Shown here: in pieces, positions 6,560-13,755 of the stretch | Numbering within the stretch: the stretch's first letter is position 1 | Layout of the letters: each line of letters begins with the position of its first letter | From: an uncultured Methanobrevibacter sp. | GTDB lineage: Archaea; Methanobacteriota; Methanobacteria; Methanobacteriales; Methanobacteriaceae | Assembly (NCBI GenBank): GCA_902783085.1 | Contig: CACZPT010000108.1 | Coordinates: 1 to 14,513 of the forward strand | Reading direction: 5' to 3' | DNA length: 14,513 nt | Notes under the pieces: generated by a model | What the model was told of the DNA's origin: nothing | The model's database searches: none | Seen by the model: only the letters and a program-made list of their open reading frames with translations | Program-made: the position numbers and the translations under genes

Positions 6560-7351
6560 ATGGAAGAAAATAATTATAATATAAACAAAAAATTAATATT
6601 TCTAGCAAAATCTGAAATACGTTTAAAAATATTAACCGAACTTAAAGAAAAACCCCAAACTCTTAATGAAATCGTTAAAAAGACAAATATAACCTATAGT
6701 TCCGTTTCAAGCAATTTGAACAAATTAGAGTTCAATAAACACGTTATAAAAGACAATAAAACCTATGAATTAACTCCAATGACCAAAATCTACATAAATC
6801 ATTTAATCGAGTTTAAAAAAAGTATGGACATAATCAAAAATTTCAACAATTTCTGGAATAAACACAACATCGACTACATCAATAATGAAAGCATTGAAAA
6901 TATCAATGATTTATACGAATCAAAATTAATTGAAACAAACCCCACCGATATTTACAAAACCCACAATACTGTTAAAAACCAGTTGATTGATTCTAAATCT
7001 CTAAAAGCCATATTACCTTATGTACACCCAGAATATCCAAAATTATTAGAACAAATCCTCATAAATGACGGAAATATAGAATTAATACTCAATAAAACCA
7101 TTTATAAAGGATTATTGGGCAATATTGACAAAAAAACGAAACATGACTCCATTAAAAAAGGCAATTTGAACGTCCATATTCTAAATAAAGATTTAAACAT
7201 ATATCTGGCAATATGTGATGATACAATGAACTTAGGACTATTTAAAAATGACGGCAGCTATGACCAAAACCGGATTTTAAGTTCAAAAAATAAAAAATCT
7301 TTAAATTGGGCAAATGAGTTATTTGAAACAATTAAAATCGAGGCAATATGA
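6560..7351 (+). CDS. FilR1-type winged-helix transcriptional regulator (paralog 1)
   Basis: The 263-residue protein has an N-terminal ArsR-like winged helix (about residues 10-75: SEIRLKILTELKEKPQTLNEIVKKTNITYSSVSSNLNKL, then the wing ending YELT), and a C-terminal effector/dimerisation part like the FilR1 middle domain common in methanogen regulators (ILPYVHPEYPKLL, LGLFKNDGSYDQ). I choose the ATG at 6560. The in-frame GTG at 6551 is part of the GTGAT ribosome binding site 4 nt before it. It opens a four-gene operon and overlaps paralog 2 by 4 nt or by 1 nt, depending on which ATG starts paralog 2. Tandem 11-bp repeats abut its TATA box, which suggests autoregulation. The effector and targets are unknown. 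Codon use is very A-rich (many AAA, AAT, ATA), like its neighbours in the operon. Confidence 0.82.
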   Translation: MEENNYNINKKLIFLAKSEIRLKILTELKEKPQTLNEIVKKTNITYSSVSSNLNKLEFNKHVIKDNKTYELTPMTKIYINHLIEFKKSMDIIKNFNNFWNKHNIDYINNESIENINDLYESKLIETNPTDIYKTHNTVKNQLIDSKSLKAILPYVHPEYPKLLEQILINDGNIELILNKTIYKGLLGNIDKKTKHDSIKKGNLNVHILNKDLNIYLAICDDTMNLGLFKNDGSYDQNRILSSKNKKSLNWANELFETIKIEAI

Positions 7352-8163
7352 TGACAAGTGCAAAAACAAAAGAACAACTAAACATGGAGTTTAAGGGAGT
7401 AAAATACATTTTAACTTCTTCAATGAGAACAAAACTTCTAATATCCCTGTATGATAATTCAAAAAACTTAGATGAAATAAGAAATAATCTAAAAAAACCT
7501 TCAGCAACAATATTACACGGTCTAAAAGAATTAGAGGAAGTAAATTTAGTTAAAAAGAATCAAAAATACTATGAGCTGACATCAAATGGATACATATTAA
7601 CGACCAATATGATTAAATTAATCGATAACTGGTATTCAATCGATAAAAACAAAATATTTTGGGATAGTCACGATTTAACAGGCATTCCTGAAAGTTTACT
7701 AAATAAACTATACTTACTTAAAGATTCACAATACATAACTTCCACAACAAAAGATTTATCAAATGCATTTAATTATTATATTAATCTAATAAGTGAAGTA
7801 AAAAATCTCAACATCATACTCCCAATTTATTCTGAAAAGCATTTAAAATACATAATACAATTTTTAAAAGATGAAAAATTAAAACATGTGAATTTCGTAA
7901 TTAATGAAAAAATCTTAAGAACTATAAAGAAAAATGAATTTTTAAATAAAAATTTAATTAAAAGCAATAAAGTAACAATAAAAGAAACAGAAAATGATTT
8001 GAAATTATTTTTAACAATATCTGAAAGTTTCATGAGCCTTAGTTTATTTTTCAAAGATGGATACTATGATGATTCTCAGATTTTGGTTGATAAAAGTATT
8101 GATGGTAAAAAATGGTCTCAAGCCCTATTTAATACATTAAATAATGGTGATGAAAATAAATGA
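7348..8163 (+). CDS. FilR1-type winged-helix transcriptional regulator (paralog 2)
   Basis: The 271-residue protein repeats the architecture of the preceding gene. An N-terminal winged helix (about residues 15-85, SSMRTKLLISLYDNSKNLDEIRNNLKKPSATILHGLKEL) is followed by HDLTGIPESLLNKLYLL, a typical FilR1-family linker, and the effector domain with LNIILPIYSEKHL and FMSLSLFFKDGYYDDSQIL. It keeps family motifs that paralog 1 has partly lost. The start may be either of two consecutive ATGs (7348 or 7351). A GAGG ribosome binding site at 7340-7343 lies inside paralog 1, so translation is coupled. The two paralogs may form a heterodimer, which is inference. No REC or ligand motif is identifiable. 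Confidence 0.82.
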   Translation: MMTSAKTKEQLNMEFKGVKYILTSSMRTKLLISLYDNSKNLDEIRNNLKKPSATILHGLKELEEVNLVKKNQKYYELTSNGYILTTNMIKLIDNWYSIDKNKIFWDSHDLTGIPESLLNKLYLLKDSQYITSTTKDLSNAFNYYINLISEVKNLNIILPIYSEKHLKYIIQFLKDEKLKHVNFVINEKILRTIKKNEFLNKNLIKSNKVTIKETENDLKLFLTISESFMSLSLFFKDGYYDDSQILVDKSIDGKKWSQALFNTLNNGDENK

Positions 8164-8458
8164 ACAAAAAATAATCAAAAAAAATAAAAATGATGAAATA
8201 ACCATATTAATATTAAATAGAAAAGGTGGAAGAACCTCTGCAAGGATTATTGATGAAATAATTAAAAGACCATTAAATATAAATCAACTTGCAAATATGC
8301 TTGGAATAAGTTATAATACTGTTCATTACCACATTCGTATAATGAAAAGTTATAAGCTAGTTGAAAAGAAAACCACCGGATATGGATCAGTTTATGTAGT
8401 AACATCAAAATTACTTAAAAACATTGAATATTATAATCAGTTAAAAAAATTATTATAA
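8144..8458 (+). CDS. Small single-domain winged-helix DNA-binding protein
   Basis: The 104-residue protein consists almost only of a winged helix: GGRTSARIIDEIIKRPLNINQLANMLGISYNTVHYHIRIMKSYKLVEKK, with a clear recognition helix, then a glycine-containing wing (TTGYGSVYVVTSKLL) and a short C-terminal helix that could dimerise. It resembles the small ArsR/MarR-like regulators common in Methanobrevibacter. The start is uncertain between ATG 8144 and ATG 8150, both inside the end of paralog 2 (20- or 14-nt overlap) and with no separate ribosome binding site, so it depends on translational coupling. It ends 16 nt before moaB. Targets are unknown. Confidence 0.78.
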   Translation: MVMKINEQKIIKKNKNDEITILILNRKGGRTSARIIDEIIKRPLNINQLANMLGISYNTVHYHIRIMKSYKLVEKKTTGYGSVYVVTSKLLKNIEYYNQLKKLL

Positions 8459-8474
8459 AATATATGGTGACTGA

Positions 8475-8978
8475 ATGGAAAGTAAAACAACAAAACAACA
8501 TCATAATGAATCATCTAATGATATACTCTGTGGAGTAATAACATTAAGTGATACAAAGACCAAAGAAGATGATTTATCTGGCCAATATCTTGAGGAAGAA
8601 ATTAAAAAAAGATACTCCTTTAACTCAAGAATAGTAATTCCCGATGAAAAAAGTGAACTTGCAGCAACGATTGAAGATATGATTGATGCTCATGTTGATG
8701 TAATTTTAACAACAGGAGGGACGGGTCTTGATATGAGAGACATTACTATAGAAACTGTTGAAGGATTATTTGATAAAAAAATTGACGGGTTTGGGGAAAT
8801 ATTTAGGCATCAATCCTATTTAGAAATTGGGTCTGGAGCATTGCTATCCAGAGCAACCGCTGGTGTTTATAAAAAAAGTTGCATATTTTCCATGCCTGGA
8901 TCACCTAATGCTGTTAAAACAGCTTCAAAAATAATTATTGATGAATTACCACATATTGTTCATCATGCCCAAAAATAA
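8475..8978 (+). CDS. moaB: Molybdenum cofactor biosynthesis protein MoaB (molybdopterin adenylyltransferase type)
   Basis: The 167-residue protein has the MoaB/MogA fold signatures: GVITLSD (20-26), a TTGGTGLDMRDITIE block (79-93) with the conserved GGTG and Asp residues that bind molybdopterin and ATP, and SMPGSPNAVKTA (139-150). In archaea, which usually lack MogA, MoaB adenylylates molybdopterin before Mo or W insertion. Hydrogenotrophic methanogens need the product for formylmethanofuran dehydrogenase and formate dehydrogenase. The ATG at 8475 has a GGTGA ribosome binding site 4 nt upstream. It is the last gene of the regulator operon, which links pterin cofactor supply to the FilR1-type regulators, and is followed by a palindromic terminator. 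Confidence 0.9.
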   Translation: MESKTTKQHHNESSNDILCGVITLSDTKTKEDDLSGQYLEEEIKKRYSFNSRIVIPDEKSELAATIEDMIDAHVDVILTTGGTGLDMRDITIETVEGLFDKKIDGFGEIFRHQSYLEIGSGALLSRATAGVYKKSCIFSMPGSPNAVKTASKIIIDELPHIVHHAQK

Positions 8979-8983
8979 TATTA

Positions 8984-9012
8984 TGATGGATTTAAATCCA
9001 TCAAATTTTTTT
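8984..9012. terminator. Palindromic terminator between moaB and pyrE
   Basis: A perfect 20-nt palindrome (8984-9003, half-site TGATGGATTT) begins 5 nt after the moaB stop and is followed on the plus strand by AA and seven T (9006-9012). The last of these bases overlap the pyrE stop codon. Read on the minus strand, it is followed by TAATATTATTTTTG, also U-rich, so it can serve both converging genes. Confidence 0.72.
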
Positions 9013-9535
9013 AAAAAAACTCATTTACTAAAATTAAAGGTTCTAACTTAATACCATTATCATCAAACTCAGATAATGCACCTTCTTGCCTATCAACAAC
9101 AACGAAAGCCCTTGTTACATTGCCGCCATTTTCTTTAATTGCATTAATAGCTTTAAGCAATGAGGCCCCAGTAGTTGTAACATCTTCTACAACAATAACG
9201 TTATCTCCAGAATTTAATTCACCTTCGATTAATTTAGAAGTACCATAACCCTTTTTTTCTTTCCTAATCATTAATAAAGGTAATTTTGATTCAAGAGAAA
9301 CTGCAGTAGCTATTGGAACCGCCCCTAAAGCCGGACCAGCTACTTTATCAACATCATCATTAGCAATTTTCTCAGTGATTAATTTAGCTATCCTCGATAA
9401 TATTTCAGGGTTAGTAATAGCTTTTTTCATGTTAATATAATAATCACTTTTTTTACCTGAAGATAATGTAAAATCGCCTTTTAAAAATACTTCATTTTCT
9501 TTTAATAAATCAATTAAGTACTCTTTAGATGTCAT
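9011..9535 (-). CDS. pyrE: Orotate phosphoribosyltransferase
   Basis: The 174-residue enzyme condenses orotate with PRPP to give orotidine 5'-monophosphate in de novo pyrimidine synthesis. Evidence: GDFTLSSGKKSDYYINMK (20-37, orotate side), AGPALGAVPIATAVS (66-80), the mobile-loop region MIRKEKKGYGTSKLIEG (89-105) and the PRPP-binding VIVVEDVTTTGAS (113-125). The length suits archaeal PyrE; the PyrE-like regulator GfcR is less likely. Its ATG overlaps the stop of the upstream PRC-barrel gene by one base (TAATG), and no good ribosome binding site precedes it, so coupled translation is probable. It is cytoplasmic and ends in the shared terminator. Confidence 0.92.
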   Translation of the reverse strand: MTSKEYLIDLLKENEVFLKGDFTLSSGKKSDYYINMKKAITNPEILSRIAKLITEKIANDDVDKVAGPALGAVPIATAVSLESKLPLLMIRKEKKGYGTSKLIEGELNSGDNVIVVEDVTTTGASLLKAINAIKENGGNVTRAFVVVDRQEGALSEFDDNGIKLEPLILVNEFF

Positions 9536-9762
9536 TATATATCATCATCATCTTTAAGTAAAATTTTATCTCCAACTGATTTTACAAGTTCTGAAGGAAT
9601 AAGATCTTCAGTTGATTTGAATTGTTCAGAAATTCCAATTTTTTTAATGACCAAATCAGTAATTTCAAATGTGTCTTCATCAAAAATTACATCATGGACT
9701 TTTCCAATAATTCTAATATCACTATTTAAAATTTCTTTACCAAAAAATTCTTTAGTTCTCAT
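9535..9762 (-). CDS. PRC-barrel domain protein
   Basis: The 75-residue protein is a single PRC-barrel: KEFFGKEILNSDIRIIGKVHDVIFDEDTFEITDLVIKK followed by PSELVKSVGDKILLKDDDDI. In archaea such stand-alone barrels are small cytoplasmic proteins of uncertain role. The wider fold includes RimM (ribosome maturation) and photosynthetic reaction-centre H, and a division role for archaeal CdpB proteins has been reported, so family membership does not fix a function. The ATG at 9762 has a near-perfect GGTGAT ribosome binding site 4 nt upstream, and the stop overlaps pyrE by one base. It lies 40 bp downstream of the large PEP-binding gene, so it may share its transcript or use a promoter in the AT-rich gap. 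Confidence 0.82.
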   Translation of the reverse strand: MRTKEFFGKEILNSDIRIIGKVHDVIFDEDTFEITDLVIKKIGISEQFKSTEDLIPSELVKSVGDKILLKDDDDI

Positions 9763-9802
9763 TAAATCACCATATATTTTTGATGTTTAACTATATGATT
9801 AT

Positions 9803-12442
9803 TTAATTTAATATACATTTACCCTCATCATTAGTCATATCATAATAAAATTCAAAATTATCATTAAAATCAACCACATGAATCATATCATATAATTCAC
9901 TAGATAAGCTATCATCAATTTCATGAAGTTTATTTGGATAATCTTTAATTAATTCTTTATTAAATTCTAAACGATTCTCATTTTCAAATAATGCCCCATA
10001 ATAAATATCAGCTTCAACTAAATCCTGAAACATATGGCTTCCAAATGATAATTCGGGAACATAACCTACTTCACTATATGATTCTTCCAAAATAGCTGAA
10101 AATTGACTAATATCTGCAAAAACAACTGGAATTCCAAGTTCTGGTGAAGAAGTACCTATTCTTCCAGGTACAATCAACATGGACTTTTTATTGTTTTGTC
10201 TGCAATATGCATTTATTTTTCCAATAATTCTTGCAATAGAACTTTTTTTATTATATGGATATTCATAATATTTATGTGGATTAACATAAACCAATGTGTC
10301 AATTTTTTCATTTCTAGAACGACCCATTGACGAATTTTTAATATGGAAATAAGTATCTCCTTTATCTTTAGGAATCTTAATAACTTCATTTGTTGTTGAA
10401 ATCTGAAGAGGTCTACATTGGAGTAAATTAATAACAAAATTCCTATCCTGACCCACATTGATTGTATATTCAACATCAACTGGATATTCATAAGCCTCTT
10501 CTAATGTTTTAAGTAAATCTTCCATTATCGAAGTGAATTCATCATTATTAACAATACCATTACAATTTACAAAAACAACTTCTCTTTTTTGACCACGTTC
10601 ACGCAATCTTCTTTCAGCTTCACGATCATGCTCGATTACAAAACGTTTTGCATATCTTGGAATTACTTCAAGACCATCGTTAACAGGAATATCATGAATC
10701 GAGACATTTTTTATATCTAAAACATCTAATGAATGCTGCGAATATCTATGCCTATCTTTTACATTTTGTAATGTTATTGCTTTTGGCCTATCTAAATTAA
10801 TAATTCTCGGATAATCATTCTCAGTCCTATCAACTGCTTTTGTTCCAAGCCCCATTACAAGTCTAAGCATTCCAGCATCATGTTTCATGTCTGGGGATGG
10901 TAAATATGAACTATATGAAAATCCAACCCCTGCCATGGTTGGGAAGAAATAATCTCCACAATAAGAACCAGAAACTCTTTGAACAAGTAATGCCATTTGT
11001 TCATCATTTTTATCCAAACCATTTAATAGCCTATACTCTAAAGCAGAAATATTCATCATGCTTGAATATACTGTTTTAACTGCTTCTTCAAAAGCTTCAA
11101 GTCTATCTTCAATAGGTCCTTGATTAACACAAAAAACAGATTCATATTTTCCAGCGAAAGCATTTCCAAAACCGTCTTCCAAAAGGCTACTAGAACGGAC
11201 AATAATTGGGCTTTGACCGAAATAATCTAAAATTCTTCTAAATTCATTTTTAATATCATCAGAAAATTTTCCATTTTTAAGTGCTTCTTCTAATTGAATA
11301 CCTGCTTCGTAATAACCTTCGTCGGTTCTCTGTTTTACACGCAAATCCCATAAATCATTTGAAACAATATAAGTATAAAACAAATCTGAACCAATATAAA
11401 ATGAATCGTCTGGTTCAAATTTAGAATAAATATCTGGCCTGTTTTTTTCAATGATTTTACGAGCCAGTAACATACCACAAGCTTTTCCACCAATCATTCC
11501 ACTTCCGACAAGACGGTGATAAATACTTAAATAATCTTCATAAGCGAAATATTCTTTAATTTTTACAGCCACATTTGGCTCTTTAGTCATCATCATATTA
11601 CACATTAAATCACATTTATCAGATACATCCTCACCATTTTCATGTTGTAGTTCTGTTAATGTGAAAAAACGCTCCCAACTATCTGTATTTTGCTCATTAT
11701 GATACGTAGAAGTTTTATTTATAATACTATAATATTTGCTGACTTCCAATCCATCGGTTAAAGTTATAACCTCACCTGTTTCAGGCGTGTATTTATGCCC
11801 TAAAAACATATTTTGAGAGTATCTATTCCACACTTTAAGTGGATGAACATAAACAACATCCTTATTGGAATATATATCTAAAAATAACTGTGTTGTCTCG
11901 CGAATTTTAGCTATCGCTTCAAAAGAATGTTTTCCACGAATTATTGGAAAATAAGCGATAGTATCAAGTGAAAATAAATATGGGCAAGTAACTCTAAAGA
12001 AATTACCCATCATTAAATCCGTTGACCATGCAGATTGCAAATCAGATAAACAATCAAAGACATAAAATGCATCCCAACCTTCTTTTTTGATAATATTGTG
12101 AACTTCCAAAGTAAATAGCTCAAATTGCATTGTTGGATCAACTTTATAAATCTTAATTCCATCTTTTTCAATCATTGCAAATTCTTTGTTTGGATTTCTT
12201 TCATTTTCAGCCAATTTTTCAAAATCACTATCATCCATTTCAATTAAGGGTTCATGTTGTCCGAAATTTATATAAATTAAGTTTCTTTCATCTTTTAAAG
12301 CTTGCTTGATAAATGGATTAACAAAATATGAAAATTCCTTAAGATTAGAAACTTGCCAAACTACATTATCGCCTAAACGAATATTATCTAAAGTTTCATC
12401 GAGTTGATTAATACCTGATTTTGCTCTCTCAAATGCAACCAT
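9803..12442 (-). CDS. PEP/pyruvate-binding domain protein with degenerate KaiC-like N-terminus
   Basis: I choose the ATG at 12442 (879 residues), which has GGTG 5 nt upstream; an in-frame TTG at 12502 has no ribosome binding site. Residues 1-200 look like a RecA/KaiC-type domain (GINQLDETLDNIRLGD, NLIYINF, then DAFYVFDCLSDL as a Walker B-like strand), but the expected P-loop GxxGxGK[ST] is replaced by WQVSNLKEFSYF, so it probably does not hydrolyse ATP. Residues ~310-680 are the PPDK/PEP-synthase ATP-grasp domain: GMIGGKACGM (315-324), IVRSSSLLED (414-423), FAGKYES (429-435), LLQCRPLQ (673-680). A C-terminal module follows (VPGRIGTSSPELGIPVVFADIS 757-778, SHMFQDLVEADIYYGAL). The phosphohistidine swivel and PEP-utilising barrel are absent, so it is not PEP synthase. 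A regulatory or kinase role is possible. It is cytoplasmic. Confidence 0.8.
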   Translation of the reverse strand: MVAFERAKSGINQLDETLDNIRLGDNVVWQVSNLKEFSYFVNPFIKQALKDERNLIYINFGQHEPLIEMDDSDFEKLAENERNPNKEFAMIEKDGIKIYKVDPTMQFELFTLEVHNIIKKEGWDAFYVFDCLSDLQSAWSTDLMMGNFFRVTCPYLFSLDTIAYFPIIRGKHSFEAIAKIRETTQLFLDIYSNKDVVYVHPLKVWNRYSQNMFLGHKYTPETGEVITLTDGLEVSKYYSIINKTSTYHNEQNTDSWERFFTLTELQHENGEDVSDKCDLMCNMMMTKEPNVAVKIKEYFAYEDYLSIYHRLVGSGMIGGKACGMLLARKIIEKNRPDIYSKFEPDDSFYIGSDLFYTYIVSNDLWDLRVKQRTDEGYYEAGIQLEEALKNGKFSDDIKNEFRRILDYFGQSPIIVRSSSLLEDGFGNAFAGKYESVFCVNQGPIEDRLEAFEEAVKTVYSSMMNISALEYRLLNGLDKNDEQMALLVQRVSGSYCGDYFFPTMAGVGFSYSSYLPSPDMKHDAGMLRLVMGLGTKAVDRTENDYPRIINLDRPKAITLQNVKDRHRYSQHSLDVLDIKNVSIHDIPVNDGLEVIPRYAKRFVIEHDREAERRLRERGQKREVVFVNCNGIVNNDEFTSIMEDLLKTLEEAYEYPVDVEYTINVGQDRNFVINLLQCRPLQISTTNEVIKIPKDKGDTYFHIKNSSMGRSRNEKIDTLVYVNPHKYYEYPYNKKSSIARIIGKINAYCRQNNKKSMLIVPGRIGTSSPELGIPVVFADISQFSAILEESYSEVGYVPELSFGSHMFQDLVEADIYYGALFENENRLEFNKELIKDYPNKLHEIDDSLSSELYDMIHVVDFNDNFEFYYDMTNDEGKCILN

Positions 12443-12521
12443 AAAAACACCATTCCATTCATTATTATTATAAAAACATGAATTATTTTGATTTTTGTTC
12501 AATATTATATTAAAAGTTAAT

Positions 12522-12556
12522 TATGGTCGGAAATTAAACAAATAAACAAATAAATA
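12522..12556. repeat. GTCGGAAA motif, copy A
   Basis: TATGGTCGGAAA is followed by two ACAAATAAA runs (12538 and 12546). GTCGG stands out in otherwise almost pure A/T spacer DNA. A matching copy lies 135 bp away at 12657. It sits upstream of the large PEP-binding gene, about 80-115 bp before its ATG, near where transcription would start from the TTTATATTTA box (minus strand, 12551-12560). Confidence 0.55.
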
Positions 12557-12656
12557 TAAAAAATAATGATAAAAATAATAAATTATTCAGATAAAACTAA
12601 AAATTTTAACTAAATTAAAGAAATTTAAATTAATTAATGTTTAAAAAAAATTCGAA

Positions 12657-12690
12657 TATAGTCGGAAAAAATGAACAAATAAATAAAATT
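12657..12690. repeat. GTCGGAAA motif, copy B
   Basis: TATAGTCGGAAAAAA followed by ACAAATAAATA matches copy A in order and nearly in spacing. It lies just downstream of the cbiZ stop. The ACAAATAAATA part overlaps a possible weak terminator hairpin for cbiZ. Confidence 0.55.
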
Positions 12691-12694
12691 TGTT
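12665..12694 (-). terminator. Weak candidate terminator of cbiZ
   Basis: Ten bases after the cbiZ stop, the minus strand holds a 7-bp AT-rich inverted repeat (AACAAAT / ATTTGTT, 12688-12694 and 12674-12680, 7-nt loop) followed by CATTTTTTCC, a short U run. The stem is weak, so the call rests mainly on position and the U run. Confidence 0.35.
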
Positions 12695-12703
12695 AAAAAA
12701 TAA

Positions 12704-13717
12704 TTAAGATAAAAAATAATCAATCCAATAAGATAATAATTTTTTAACAGTACTTCCAATACAATAGTCTAACTGTAAATTAGCCAGCTTAAAGGCAATT
12801 TTTTTATCAATTATTTTATTTTCAACATCATCCATTAAGTTTAAAATTGAAGTTGTAATTGCAATATTTTCTTGAATTTTAGAATCAAATTTCAGCTGAA
12901 GAATAAAGTTATGTTTATCTTCATCAAGCCTACTATAAAATTCATTGATATCTAATTTGTATCTATTTAACAATACCAAAACATTAGATTGTGAAGAAGG
13001 TGTAATGCAAACTTGCTTTTTAATTGCTACATGTATAGATTCAATTATACTTTTAGCAATTAGTTCACCCAACTTAGAATGTTTGCCCGCATTAGTCACC
13101 AAATTATCAGAATCTAAATTAGATGCAATAATTAAACCATCAGTTCCTGTTCCAGTTGCAAAACCATTAGAAAACTGTGAAGGTATTTTTAAATTATTTA
13201 AAGCTATAATTTTAGCTTCACTAGCAGTCATAAATCCCTCAACAAGTGTATTTTGAGGCAATTTAACATTAATTAACAAAATAGTATTAATTGTACCAGG
13301 ATGAAATTCACCATTTTTTTCATAATATGATGCATTATCACCTGCCCTGACAGCATTAACACGAACTCCCGCAGTTGTAATAGCCGTGACTTCAATGTCT
13401 TTATATCCTTTAGTTACAATAGAAACATTCTTCATTAAAGCAAGAGTAACAAGACCACAAGACAAATTTGAATCGAATTTTAAATCATTGCAATAATTAA
13501 TTAAATAATCATTTAATTCATGATTTTCCAAATAATCAATAGTTTCTTGAGATAGATGATGATTGAATAAGTATTTTATATCATCCCTAATTCCACCATT
13601 AAGAACAGAATTAGAAATAGTGTTTCTTTTAGAGCCTAATTTAATAAAAATAGCATTGTTCAAATAATAAATTTCATCTAAAAGAGATGTTTTAAAAATA
13701 AGCCGATTATTATACAT
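12704..13717 (-). CDS. cbiZ: Adenosylcobinamide amidohydrolase CbiZ
   Basis: CbiZ removes the aminopropanol side chain of adenosylcobinamide to give adenosylcobyric acid, letting archaea salvage incomplete corrinoids into the cobamide needed by methyltransferases such as Mtr. The 337-residue protein shows the family motifs TTAGVRVNAVRAGD (114-127), GTINTILLIN (141-150), TASEAKIIALNNL (164-176), ATGTGTDGLIIAS (187-199) and NAGKHSKLGELIA (209-221). Residues 1-80 and 240-337 are less conserved. The C-terminal extension keeps a YCIGSTVKKLLSYWIDYF ending. The ATG at 13717 has no ribosome binding site and follows the thermosome stop by only 31 bp, most of it a terminator, so it is either leaderless or read through from the chaperonin gene. 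Confidence 0.88.
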   Translation of the reverse strand: MYNNRLIFKTSLLDEIYYLNNAIFIKLGSKRNTISNSVLNGGIRDDIKYLFNHHLSQETIDYLENHELNDYLINYCNDLKFDSNLSCGLVTLALMKNVSIVTKGYKDIEVTAITTAGVRVNAVRAGDNASYYEKNGEFHPGTINTILLINVKLPQNTLVEGFMTASEAKIIALNNLKIPSQFSNGFATGTGTDGLIIASNLDSDNLVTNAGKHSKLGELIAKSIIESIHVAIKKQVCITPSSQSNVLVLLNRYKLDINEFYSRLDEDKHNFILQLKFDSKIQENIAITTSILNLMDDVENKIIDKKIAFKLANLQLDYCIGSTVKKLLSYWIDYFLS

Positions 13718-13755
13718 GAAAAATAAAAAAAAGAGATGTAAATTAAATTTACATC
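13718..13755 (-). terminator. Thermosome hairpin and U-tract terminator
   Basis: A perfect inverted repeat with 10-bp arms around a single central base (13735-13755; arm GATGTAAATT) overlaps the thermosome stop codon and is followed on the minus strand by TCTTTTTTTTATTTTTC. This is a strong intrinsic terminator pattern. It also fills the whole gap to the cbiZ ATG. Confidence 0.75.

Noticed and set aside
7827..8054. Minus-strand Phe/Leu-rich frame resembling a small membrane protein
   Set aside because: It is antisense to the second FilR1-type gene. The hydrophobicity is the usual mirror of Lys/Asn/Glu-rich codons.
10213..10491. Minus-strand frame of 92 codons inside the PEP-binding gene
   Set aside because: It is an alternative frame of a gene with clear domain motifs, and its composition is Ile/Leu/Lys-biased as expected of AT-rich out-of-frame reading.
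9803..12442. Phosphoenolpyruvate synthase (PpsA)
   Set aside because: Only the N-terminal ATP-grasp domain is present. The swivel histidine and PEP-utilising TIM barrel are missing, and an unrelated N-terminal domain is attached.
12945..13256. Plus-strand open frame of ~100 codons
   Set aside because: It lies wholly inside cbiZ on the opposite strand, and its translation has no domain. The cbiZ motifs are decisive.
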